From: Ophiosphaerella korrae
Lineage: Eukaryota > Ascomycota > Dothideomycetes > Pleosporales > Phaeosphaeriaceae
Direction of reading: 5' to 3'
Assembly: GCA_028456385.1 (NCBI GenBank)
Contig: JALNQF010000017.1
Coordinates: 345,009-409,008, forward strand
Length of the DNA: 64,000 nucleotides
How positions within the stretch are numbered: position 1 is the stretch's first letter; each line of letters opens with the position of its first letter. Positions 46,079 through 55,393 of the stretch are shown in pieces. A program made the translations under genes and the position numbers. The notes under the pieces are model-generated. The model saw only the letters and a list, made by a program, of their open reading frames with translations, did no database searches and was not told the origin of the DNA.

Positions 46079-46972
46079 CTAAACCTCGGCTTGAACCTCC
46101 AAAAAAGATTGAAGGAAGAAAGGCCGGAGCCTTCTCTGGATCTGCAGGTCGCCCTTGGCCACTTTCCGGAGTTCGGCCAAGACCTCGAAAAGCACAGGAT
46201 TTGCTGGCGCCTGTGAATCCATCATTAATCCCGTGACAGTTTCGTGAGTCTCGCGAACTATACTGGCCAGCGCCTGCAAGTCGGTCTTCAACTTACGAAG
46301 AGCACCAAGCATCTCGGCAATAGACTCCCCATGTGGGGCCGCTGCCATCCTCAACACTTGGACGTCGTCCCGTACTTCCTCGAGGTATGTTGAGTGAAGA
46401 CGTATCTCCTGAAAGGCAGACACCCCCTCTCTCAACAAAGGTTCAATCTTGTCGCGTCTGCCAAACTCGACGTAAAACGAACCCGCAAAAGCGGAAATGG
46501 CGAAGAGGGACCAAGCAGCGTCCAGACTGCTGGAAACCAGAACGTGAAAGACGCATCCATGATGGTCAAGAGAGAAGCGAAAGTTGGCACGGAACCAGAA
46601 ACAAAGTGCTAGGTGGCAGTCCTGGAGAAAGAAGAAGAAAAGAGAAAGCGAAGGGACAGATGAGTCTTTTAAGGTGGCGGCCTGCATACCTACTCGTTCT
46701 TTCCTCTGAAGACGAGGAAAGAGTGTACATGGCGAGGGGTAACTGCCAACCGAACCCAGACGCCATTCGGTATGTTTGGGCAACTGCGAAGCAGGGAGCT
46801 CACGATATAGAGTATAGGTGATGAAGAAGCGAAACTCATCGTGTGCCTCAAAAATCTTTCGCGGGAAGCAGCAACTGGAAATGCGTACCAAGGCGCCACT
46901 AATCGACCACAGTACCTCATTTATGGCTAGCACGTATGTCTTCATATTCGGATTATATATCAAAGATGTCAC
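46079..46972 (-). CDS. unrecognised 297-codon frame in AT-rich surroundings
   Basis: An uninterrupted frame with no family I can name. The C-terminal half is helical and coiled-coil-like with heptad Leu (EPLLREGVSAFQEIRLHSTY, EMLGALRKLKTDLQALASIV, EVLAELRKVAKGDLQIQRRL). The middle has a hydrophobic run at about 46490-46560 that may be a membrane segment. A Phe-rich stretch (SLSLFFFFLQ) looks like an intron's pyrimidine tract: GTATGC at about 46690 to CTTTCTCCAG at about 46625 would form a 68-bp intron, so the real protein may be shorter or shifted upstream of that point. Neighbours are relics. Support is limited to frame length and composition. Confidence 0.4.
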   Translation of the reverse strand: MTSLIYNPNMKTYVLAINEVLWSISGALVRISSCCFPRKIFEAHDEFRFFITYTLYRELPASQLPKHTEWRLGSVGSYPSPCTLFPRLQRKERVGMQAATLKDSSVPSLSLFFFFLQDCHLALCFWFRANFRFSLDHHGCVFHVLVSSSLDAAWSLFAISAFAGSFYVEFGRRDKIEPLLREGVSAFQEIRLHSTYLEEVRDDVQVLRMAAAPHGESIAEMLGALRKLKTDLQALASIVRETHETVTGLMMDSQAPANPVLFEVLAELRKVAKGDLQIQRRLRPFFLQSFLEVQAEV

Positions 46973-47523
46973 AGTCCAGTTAGGGCCAGTACAAGCGCAA
47001 TTTGGGTGTTAGCTAAGAATGGCCATGCAAGAGCAACAAGGGATCCCGTCCACCAAACTCTATTTGAGCGAAGTACTGGCGTACTAGCAGTCTGGTGGGC
47101 GACTACTGGCAAATGAAGCATAATTTTGAGGTTACTATAGAGACATTTGCACGACTTGATGAGACGTGGGGGACCTGTAGGGATGAAGGAAGATGGGCAA
47201 ACTAAAGCTATACTGGCACGTCGTCTATCCGAAGGAGTGCACCACAGGTTGGCGCATCCGATGGAAAATAACAGCGGTATTAAGGAAAGGACAGGTCGTT
47301 TTCAACCATTCATGCAGCCGATCAAATAAAATCTTTAGCGATAACAGGCGCTCCCAGACTTGACGATCATTCATTCTCATTAAAGCCCTTGTCAATTTCG
47401 CCGTATTTGCTACAGGAGTATTGCAGGCATTGTAGTAATACTATATCTTAATCGATTCTTCAACTTAAAAACCTTTCCTAACACGGAGGTTCTACTAACA
47501 AGCAAGCCAATCCGATCTCAGGA
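46973..47523. other. gene-free spacer
   Basis: 551 bp between two minus-strand frames. Nothing recognisable. Confidence 0.4.
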
Positions 47524-48753
47524 TTAATTAACTTGCATGTTGCTGAGTCTGTAAGCAGCGAATCCTGGCATTTCTACCCAATTGCCATGAGTCTCACTTG
47601 CGATACCGTCAGCTTTGTTCCATTGATCTCCGACATAACCAGGTCTGTATGCTGACAGATATGCTGCTCGGGTCTCTTCGGCCGTCAAATGGGTCGATAT
47701 GGTTTTCCAGCTCCAGTCAAACGGCGATCGACAGTCACCTAGCTGGCGATAGATAAACACTTTAACAATATAACCCTTTGCACCTTGCCAGGATATGTCG
47801 ATGCTGTAGTCTGTGAGACAGAAGATACAGGATCCAAATGCTTGAGCGCAAGGTATGAACAGGCCCGATGGAGATTCATTAGCTAATTCGGGAATTTGAA
47901 TGGGAGCGAAACGTGAGCATCCTTTTCGTAGGGTAAGGTGTTCACAAACCGAGCTTCCTATAGAGTTGATGCGGCTTTTAAGCGATGCTGAATCACACCG
48001 TGAATGGGACATGGATATTATTGATAACACTAGAAGTCGGCCTTCAATAATACATGCATGCTGGGACACGGAAGCGATGACTGCATCTAGATGGTAGTCC
48101 GTGTAGGCTGGCTTAAGTATGCTAGGAGACGGACCATGTATAGATCCGTAGAAATGTCGATTCATGACCAAGCGTACATAGTAGTAAGGAGTAAGGCAGG
48201 CAAGGGAGATGTACTGGTGGTTATGTTGGCTTGCCTTGCATGGCATACGCTCTCTGTACCATGGAGAGACAGACCTGGTCCAACGTCCGTGCCAGCAGTG
48301 TAGCTTCCCGCAATAATGGCAGTAATACAGAGCAGCCACGTCCTTCTCTAGCAACAATAATAGCTCTTCCTTCTCTGCCATGTCCAAATGCGCAGGGAAG
48401 CTAAAACTGTAGAGAGCTCGACAGGTTAAAGCAAGAAACGCCATAGAAGAATTGTCGAGATAAGAGGTGATCGTTAAGATGATCTTTGGAGGAAAGGCGA
48501 ACGCTTCTAAGCCTGATGAAGCACGCAGCCGCTGAATGAGGGCTTTCAAGCGGTGGAACACGTACTGAGTGGCACCCATGACCATCATAGCTGGGTTAAT
48601 AGCTGGGCGTGGGGATGGAGGCGAGAAGTACGGAACAGATAGTAGCTGGATCGGCACGGCCATCGCGATAGGTAAGATGATGGAACAAACGGAATGAGAA
48701 GTAGCACTTATATGGAGGCTATTACATTGTGAGGTCAGCGTTGTAAACGTCAT
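47524..48753 (-). CDS. F-box-like fungal protein, 409 residues
   Basis: Single-exon protein. An F-box-like segment lies at about residues 88-118: FPPKIILTITSYLDNSS followed by FLALTCRALYSFSFP, matching the fungal pattern P-x-E-I-x-x-x-I-x-S-Y-L...L-A-L-T-C-R. After it comes YYCHYCGKLHCWH, the small Cys/His motif that often follows the F-box in ascomycete members. No substrate-recognition repeat is visible. F-box proteins typically recruit targets to SCF ubiquitin ligases through Skp1. Methionines at residues 1, 31 and 56 compete as starts; the first 30 residues are not conserved-looking, so the 31st (MAVPIQ) may be the true one. The frame is intact although it sits at the edge of the relic-rich region. 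Confidence 0.65.
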   Translation of the reverse strand: MTFTTLTSQCNSLHISATSHSVCSIILPIAMAVPIQLLSVPYFSPPSPRPAINPAMMVMGATQYVFHRLKALIQRLRASSGLEAFAFPPKIILTITSYLDNSSMAFLALTCRALYSFSFPAHLDMAEKEELLLLLEKDVAALYYCHYCGKLHCWHGRWTRSVSPWYRERMPCKASQHNHQYISLACLTPYYYVRLVMNRHFYGSIHGPSPSILKPAYTDYHLDAVIASVSQHACIIEGRLLVLSIISMSHSRCDSASLKSRINSIGSSVCEHLTLRKGCSRFAPIQIPELANESPSGLFIPCAQAFGSCIFCLTDYSIDISWQGAKGYIVKVFIYRQLGDCRSPFDWSWKTISTHLTAEETRAAYLSAYRPGYVGDQWNKADGIASETHGNWVEMPGFAAYRLSNMQVN

Positions 48754-49324
48754 GGCCTCGGCGCACTAACTGTGACCTCCAAGGCTCCTCAGATGTGACT
48801 ATGCGTTAGCGCCTAGTTAGGGCCCTTTTTTAAGATGTTGGAATGTGATATTGACATATGATATTAACAAGGTTAGAGTTAGACGTAGCTATACGTAGAC
48901 AAGATGCCTTAAGCGGTAGGATTTGCCATGATTATGATGACCGGGCAAGAGACTACAAGGCTTCCCGTTCGCTCAGCCATACATAAGCAGTGTACCGGCG
49001 GACCAGTAGCCAAGCGGGCGACTATTAGTGAATCCCCGCTATATATGTTTTTATTTTATTTTTTTAGCTGTTTATTAGTGGTTGTGTGTGTTGGAGAGTG
49101 TCATGTTCAAATAATAAACGTACATTTTGAAGATATGGTGATGTAGGTGGGATGGTTCAAACGAGTGTGTAATCATTGAATCTACAGATATGTTCCAATC
49201 CAGGTATGTTGAAATACCCCGTAAGTCGATTCAGTCCACTGTTGAAGTTAGATAAATACAGAAAGTGCTGACAGGTAGACATGGCTTGTCAAGCAAGTCC
49301 ACACTATCTCACACTTGTCACAGC
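48754..49324. other. spacer: F-box promoter and MetAP2 3' side
   Basis: 571 bp. Contains the promoter of the F-box gene and the 3' UTR of methionine aminopeptidase 2. No other feature seen. Confidence 0.4.
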
Positions 49325-50923
49325 TTAATAATCATCGCCGCGAGAGACGATCTCTTTGCAATTTGGTCGGAGTAGAACAGTCTATTCAACTGATCAGCAA
49401 CCACTACGAGCTCGGACAATATTCTTTGACACTTACATGCTCAAATTGCGCAACATACGAACCTGACACATCGACGAGTGGCGCATACGAATTGACAATC
49501 CCAGCCGTCACGAGCGACTTCATACCAAGCTGGTAGTTCTTGACGCCCAAACGCTCAAGATACCTTCGAGCAAAGACCAAAGGGCCGAAGTTCTCGTCGA
49601 TGGTTCTCAACAGCGACTTCGCGGATGCATGGTGAAGGTCTGTTACAGGGGCATTTTCGTCGCGACCGTAGCCGTACACACCCACACCGTCTCTTAGTAC
49701 AGCCTTACCTGTGGTACCAAACGTTTCGATCGCAAAGATATCGCCCTCTTCCATGCGTTGGGACGTCTTGGTTTTGATGAATGGCACCTGTTTATCGCCG
49801 TGAATCTTGTAGCGGAGGATATTATGGCCCGTGATGTTGCGAACCGCTTTAATTGGGATTGTTTTGCCATTGAGAGTGACTTCGTAGCTCTCCATTACTT
49901 CTTGAATCGCGGCGCTGATGTGGTCGATGCGGGCGTCGATGCCAGCTTCCTGTGATTAAATGTTAGCGTTCTTAATAAGTGATAGGTGTCGATTTGCTCG
50001 TACCTTGAGCCCGATATTCGTTGCTGCCCTGACGGAATCGAGAAGGGGGTCGTATATTGGGTTGGCTGCTACTGTGAATGCGCTGTCGACAATTCTGCCG
50101 TTGACGTGCACTCCGAAGTCGACCTTCAATACGTCATCATACTGGAGGATTACCTCTTTACCTCCGGCATTGGGTGTCCAGTGCGCAGCTACATTATTCA
50201 AACAGAGGCCCGTGGGAAAACCCATACCGGCTTTCAGCGCGTCCCCCTTTTCTAGACCTTGGTGGCCTGTCAAAGCTCTGACACCATCCTCAATTTCTTG
50301 GGCAATCTCAGTCATAGAAACCCCGGGCTTGGAAATGGTTTGGATATACTGGCGGACCTGGCGATGGACCTCTGCTGCTTTGCGGTAGTCCTTGAGGAAT
50401 TCGTCATCCATATCAGACAGGACGGATAGGTGACGAAGTTCTTCAGCTATTGTACGCTTCAAGTTGTCATTCTTGACAACATACTCGATGATTTCACCTT
50501 CAGGATAGGACCGATTAGGGAATACTTCAGTGAGCGCAACTCGTGGAGGGGTCGTCTGCTGCCCACTCAGTGGCTTCTTATTCTTATTCTTCTTATTGCG
50601 CTTTCGTTTCTTCTTGTTGCCTTACAAAGTCAACTATGGATCTTTGTTTTCATGGTTTGCTACTCACTATTACTAGGTTGAGTAACAGGGTTTAAGTCGG
50701 CCCCATTTTGGTTGTCGTCGTCGTCATCCCCCTCTTCATCTTGCTCCTCGAGTGAACCATGAACGAGGCCGCTTTCTGCGGTGGATTTTGCAGGGCTGAT
50801 GACCGAGGCTGGAGATTCCGATGATTGTTCTATTCAAAGTGTAAGGGCAGTATCACTAAGATAATTTGTGTCATCTTTACCATGGGGGCCACGATGGTCA
50901 CCATTAGGGGTTTTGGATCCCAT
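49325..50923 (-). CDS. methionine aminopeptidase 2
   Basis: Cytosolic metalloprotease that removes the initiator Met; type 2 (fumagillin-sensitive class), associated with ribosomes. Five exons: 50923-50881, 50829-50668, 50620-50004, 49949-49437, 49381-49325; introns 51, 47, 54 and 55 bp; 463 residues. The N-terminus carries the type-2 poly-acidic run ([11 protein letters not shown]) and poly-Lys block ([15 protein letters not shown]). The pita-bread fold shows [18 protein letters not shown] (substrate His), [16 protein letters not shown] (two metal-binding Asp), NITGHNI (metal His), FAIETFGTT (metal Glu) and AQFEH (metal Glu, last residues before the final intron). The 19-codon last exon ends [14 protein letters not shown], the standard type-2 C-terminus. 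Intact. Fungi often have more than one type-2 copy. Confidence 0.95.
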
Positions 50924-51030
50924 CTTGGGTGTGCTCCAGAAGTCATACACTCTCTCGAAGAAGACAGTAGAGAAGAAGACGTTTTTAAAGATAGGTTTTT
51001 GTTGAACTTATATTCGTAGATGATCAGTTA

Positions 51031-51258
51031 CGAACGCCGGGTGCCGCACGGCGTTGTGCTGATGTTTGTAGGAACGCCGAACGCCCAGGGCGGGGTTCGT
51101 CAACGCCTTCCCTTTTCGGGACACGCGTAGTCTGCCGGGGCTGACCCATCACCTGAATCAATTTCGCTGAGAAGTCATGAAAGGGTATATATTATACAAT
51201 CTCATAATATTGAATAATGGCTGTAATTTGATTACTATGAGAAACTTTTCGAACGCCG
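51031..51258. repeat. four copies of GAACGCC upstream of MetAP2
   Basis: GAACGCC occurs at 51031, 51071, 51078 and 51251. The first is GAACGCCG followed by CGGCGTT at 51048-51054, which pairs with AACGCCG at 51032-51038 in a short hairpin. The cluster lies in the 362-bp gap upstream of the aminopeptidase start and downstream of the methyltransferase stop. Repeated short GC words in an otherwise AT-rich gap suggest a regulator site or a decayed repeat. Confidence 0.35.
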
Positions 51259-51285
51259 AAATTCGCTCGTGAAACCACATCTTGT

Positions 51286-52290
51286 CTATCGAATCTTTTG
51301 AACAATGACTCCATACCAGACATTTATACCAATCCACTTTCTACCCCTTTCCCCCACTGCACCAGTCCGTACATCTTCCTCTGTCATACCCCTCTCCTTC
51401 ACACTGAGCACATCAAATCCTGCTCTCCTTGCCTCATCAACAGTATCTTGGACTGTGTGCGCAAAACTCGAACCTCTGACCTTGACGCCTTGCTCGTTGA
51501 CGAAACCAGCTTGAGACTTGGCACCCATATCGGAGTGCATATTGGTGATGAGGGCAAGGCCGTCAGGTAAGAGCAGAGATGACAGTGTTGAGAAATATGC
51601 AGAGACAGGTACATGCTCGAGGACAAGAGTACTGATCACCGCATTGACAGGCGTGAGGCTGGGTGCAGAAGGGAATGGAGATGCAGAAGAATTGTTCATG
51701 GTAGGAAAGCAATCACACTGCATTAGCCTGACTCTGGGCTCGTCAGCACCCTCGTTAAACGCCTGTAATTTCTCGGCCGCGATATCCAGCATGCCTTTTG
51801 AGAAATCGAGACCTATGACAGTACTTCTCTGGCCAGCAGGTAATGCGAAACATAGTAACTTTTCGGTATTGCGACCAGTTCCACAGCCGAGATCTAGCAG
51901 CGAGATAGTCGATGTGCGGACACTTTTCTGCACCTGCACGAGGAATAGTGGGAGCATGGAAACCAATTCGATATTGTCAATAGCCTGGAGCATGTTTCCA
52001 TCAGAGTCGTAAACTGATGCCCACTGGTCGTATGCCTCTTGCGTTGCGATATGCTGGACTGGTGTCGATGGCTTTTGAGGCTTCGGAGCGATATCTGGTG
52101 AAAGGGTTTGAGACTGCTTTGGTGTCTCTTGACTTTGGTCTTCGGAAGTGCATGGTTGCTGGGTTTTGCTTGTGAAGTTGGAAGCACCAAAGTCTGATGG
52201 GTTTGATTCGGTGGTCGAGAAGGATGCATTGGGGTTGAGATCAATAAGGGAAGTGTCAAAAGTCATGTTGACAGAGGTCGGTTGAGTCAT
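51286..52290 (-). CDS. class I SAM-dependent methyltransferase
   Basis: Single-exon 334-residue methyltransferase. Residues 1-80 are Ser/Thr/Pro/Gln-rich and look disordered. The catalytic Rossmann fold follows: EAYDQWASVYDSDGNM (entry motif), LLDLGCGTGRNT (motif I, SAM binding), VIGLDFSKGMLDIA (acidic residue after strand 2), VRLMQCDCFP, STLVLEHV (motif IV region), LPDGLALITNMH and a C-terminal strand. The YDxWAxxYD...LDLGCGTG pattern is common in small-molecule methyltransferases of the UbiE/ArsM-like type, but the substrate cannot be told. The ATG at 52290 and a second at residue 9 are possible starts. Intact; neighbours are housekeeping genes. Confidence 0.9.
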   Translation of the reverse strand: MTQPTSVNMTFDTSLIDLNPNASFSTTESNPSDFGASNFTSKTQQPCTSEDQSQETPKQSQTLSPDIAPKPQKPSTPVQHIATQEAYDQWASVYDSDGNMLQAIDNIELVSMLPLFLVQVQKSVRTSTISLLDLGCGTGRNTEKLLCFALPAGQRSTVIGLDFSKGMLDIAAEKLQAFNEGADEPRVRLMQCDCFPTMNNSSASPFPSAPSLTPVNAVISTLVLEHVPVSAYFSTLSSLLLPDGLALITNMHSDMGAKSQAGFVNEQGVKVRGSSFAHTVQDTVDEARRAGFDVLSVKERGMTEEDVRTGAVGERGRKWIGINVWYGVIVQKIR

Positions 52291-52817
52291 CTTGATTAAT
52301 TGCTCGTACTTGTCTGTAATCCGGGTGTGTTGTTGTGTGTTTTATCAGGTACCGCGATATGTCAATGGTGGTCGTTGATCGGAGCTAAAATGGATGGCGA
52401 ATTAAGATGCTCAATCTTTCGGGCTCGTGGCAAAAGACAAAGATAAGAACCTAAGGTTTGGTGCTTGTTCTATTCGGTGGGTGCCTGATGTGGAATATAT
52501 ATCGACTGATGACTCTTGACCACGCCCTGCTTTTCATTCTGCATTTCCTATTTGAGTAACATGTCGTGCAGCTTCCCGTATCATGACTCAGAGGTGCTAG
52601 TTGCGCGCGCCCAGACTAATGACGGCGCACGCCACACCTAAAGAAATCAAAAGTTGGAAATATACCTTAGAGGTGAGGTTTGGAGCTTGATTCGAGCGCC
52701 CTTTCTATGCCATATCGTTATCGTACACGTCTGCTCTTTATCTCGGCTACATACAAATTGTAAAAAAGGGTATTTCCTATGCATTATGGCCAAGAAGCAA
52801 GCCGCGACCTAAGATAG
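52291..52817. other. methyltransferase promoter and spacer
   Basis: 527 bp between two minus-strand genes: promoter of the methyltransferase on the left, 3' sequence of the Sam37-like gene on the right. Nothing else recognised. Confidence 0.45.
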
Positions 52818-53838
52818 CTAGGGGAAGCACAAAGCGAGGATACGGTTCCGATGCGTGATCAGGCGTTTTCGTGCCACTAGCGCGTTACGCAGGCGCGTGT
52901 CTGACCAACCCTCGCCCAGTCCATCGTCCAGTAAGAGGTGGGTATACGCAAAAACACTTGCATCGAACAAACCAGGTCCTGACGCGCCGAAGAACCAATC
53001 GTCATTGCCCAGTAACGTTTCTAGGGCTGCAAACGCTTCGCCTGCCTGGTTATGTAGTGTTTCGGCATTTATGGTGGTCGAAAACTTGAGCAGCTCTCTC
53101 TCTGCTGCAAGTCGTAGCTCTCGTGAGATTGTAAGACGAACGAAGGGATTGCTTGAGGTCGGAAGAATGTAGAGAGGCTCAGCGATTGATACTGAGTTGT
53201 TTGAGAGGTATATACAGTAAAGCTGGAGACTAGTCAATACAGCATGGAGGAGTGTAGGCCACCAAAACGTACCCATGCCCTTCGTATCCGGTGGTCCAGA
53301 AGTGACAGATAAGCTTCATATCGCATGTCGCCAGGTTCATCAATGGGTTTTTTACTGTTTTTCAAAGCCCATCTCTGCAGCTTCCCAGACGGTACTGGTT
53401 GTGTATGCTTGTATGGGTCGGGTGAAGCGGGTATTACGAATGGGAGAGCGCCGCTTGGCGACGCATGGTTGTTCACCGATGCTATCTGAAACTCGATACC
53501 AGAGAACTTTAGGTAGACCTGATACCGTAAGTTGGAGAGCTATCCCACACCTTTAAGAGGAGGATTCCTACCTGCCACTTCAAGCATGCTGGGTTATATG
53601 ATGGCGAACCTCTAGCAACCCCTTCATCCGAGGAAAATATGTATAATACATGTGCATTGCGGTGTCGTGGGGCGCGTTGTGGAAGCTCATTGACAGGATA
53701 TGTCACCAACGGAAATCTGTCGAAGAGTTGCTTGATGGGTGTGGGAACCGCGAAAATGCTTCGAGATGATGTTTGTAATTGTGGGTGATTTTGCCGTGAA
53801 TTACTCCTGACCTCATCTGGTTCTGGCATCATAGTCAA
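52818..53838 (-). CDS. Sam37/metaxin-like outer-membrane assembly protein
   Basis: Metaxin/Sam37-family subunit of the mitochondrial outer-membrane sorting and assembly machinery, which inserts beta-barrel proteins. Three exons: 53838-53572, 53518-53273, 53222-52818; introns 53 and 50 bp; 305 residues. Recognisable are the N-terminal FPLVTYPVNELPQRAP, LYIFSSDEG, NPACLKWQVYLKFSGIEFQI (thioredoxin-like domain), NNHASPSGALPFVIP, and a GST-C-like helical half with GEAFAALETLLG, DDWFFGASGPGLFDASVFAY and HLLLDDGLGEGW. Starts at 53838, 53832 and 53829 (MTMMPEP) are equivalent. The C-terminus is short compared with yeast Sam37, which has an extra tail. Intact. Confidence 0.85.
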
Positions 53839-55393
53839 GCGCTGGCAATGGTTAACGTGGGAGTCGCATAAAAGTTCGTGATGTGCTTCGGAAGAGAATC
53901 ATTCGCCTAAACTTGCCGATCTAACTACCACCTTGAGCAATGACATCAATATATTGTCTCGCTAAATACAATAAAAAGTCAAACAAAACAGCACCCTTTT
54001 AGGTGTATGAGAAGCTTAACATTATCTCCTGACAATAATTCTACTTTTCATTGCGTGATTCTAGTCTATTGATATGCAAGCCTTTTAGCAGATCAACATT
54101 CCAACGTGATAGATGTTATACTGAAGTACTTGGGGGGATGTGCATGTGCATCCTCATTTCAAACTCTAGCAAAATCAATATTTCCATGCTCTATATGGGC
54201 TTGCGCAGGAGGTTGAAGCTGATCAGGTTGTCGAGGATTGGATTTTCACATCCCAACATTTTGATACAAATGCCCTGTAGAAGAAACGTCCAGTAGGGCA
54301 GGGTTTCGAGAATAGGTGCAAAATAGAGAGACAAAGACCTACGTAATCTTGTATCTGACATGAACTCTTCTATCGTTTCGCAGTCATTGCGTTTCATCTG
54401 CTGTTTGATATGTTTTTCACCTTACGGGACAGCGTTGTTTTGATACCGGAGAATTGGAAAGCATCAGGGAGAAGGATCAGATTGTTTCTCTTGTTTCAAC
54501 ATACGTCAGCGTAAACTGTTTGCATTATGTCTGTGCTGGTAAGAAGATATGGTTGAAACGGTGAGACACCCATAGTAAAGCCTTCTGCTCTCAACAAAGT
54601 TTCGTGGCGTAACGGCACTCGGGAGGTGACGTGTTCAAATGCCACTGTAATAGATTTTGCGTTGTTTAGCGAGGTTGTGCAATCGTGGCAATTGGGTGGT
54701 TTTGTTTCGTTGCTATTAGACTGTAGCGAATGCTAAAACTTGGCACTGGAGCAAGCAACTTGAACAGGTTGATGAATGCGAATGTTCGATTTCTAATCTA
54801 GTCCAGACTGAGATGGACGCGACTATTGAGTTTGATGTGGTTCACTGCTCCCAGATTGTACAAATATGTCTCACTGTTTCCAGTAGTAAGGGATCCATAT
54901 CAATCCACATATGGCATGTCGTGAATGGAAACCATAAAGGTTGGAGGTAATATTTATTTGATTGCTTTTGATTGCCCGAAGCACGGTGTATATAGTCGCG
55001 CGCGGTAGACATTAAGTGAATTATCGAAGTATATAGACATCAAGTCGGAGCTCGTTGTAATAATGAGGGGTGGCCAGAGCTCACGGAGCTGTAATGGTGG
55101 TAAATCAGTGGAAACGAAAGGGGTATCTGGGTATATCAAAACATCTCTTGCAGAGGCCAACCTCAAGAAAAGATGAACAAAGAAGGTAATTACAAAGCAC
55201 GACGAAGGAAAGATCGTAGGGCATATGAACACAGTCTGAAAACGAGGCCGGGCTGGCCGGGTATCAAAGCGAACGAAGTAGAAAGACGTTCATGCAAATA
55301 CCAAAAACGAAAACGCTAGAGGACATTACCCAGAAAACTTGAACAAGAAAAAATAAAAATAAAAATAGACTGTTAGAAGAATGAGTAGGTCGC
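53839..55393. other. gene-free 1.55-kb stretch
   Basis: Between the Sam37-like and LIM genes, both on the minus strand. AT-rich with short frames only. One minus-strand frame at 54954-55232 starts with a hydrophobic, signal-like stretch but falls in the expected 3' region of the LIM gene and has no conserved look. A tRNA-like fragment near 54605-54640 was rejected. Confidence 0.4.

Noticed and set aside
54600..54650. tRNA-like fragment with A-box-like TGGCGTAACGGCA and B-box-like GTTCAAAT
   Set aside because: The boxes are only about 27 nt apart and no acceptor or anticodon stem can be drawn.
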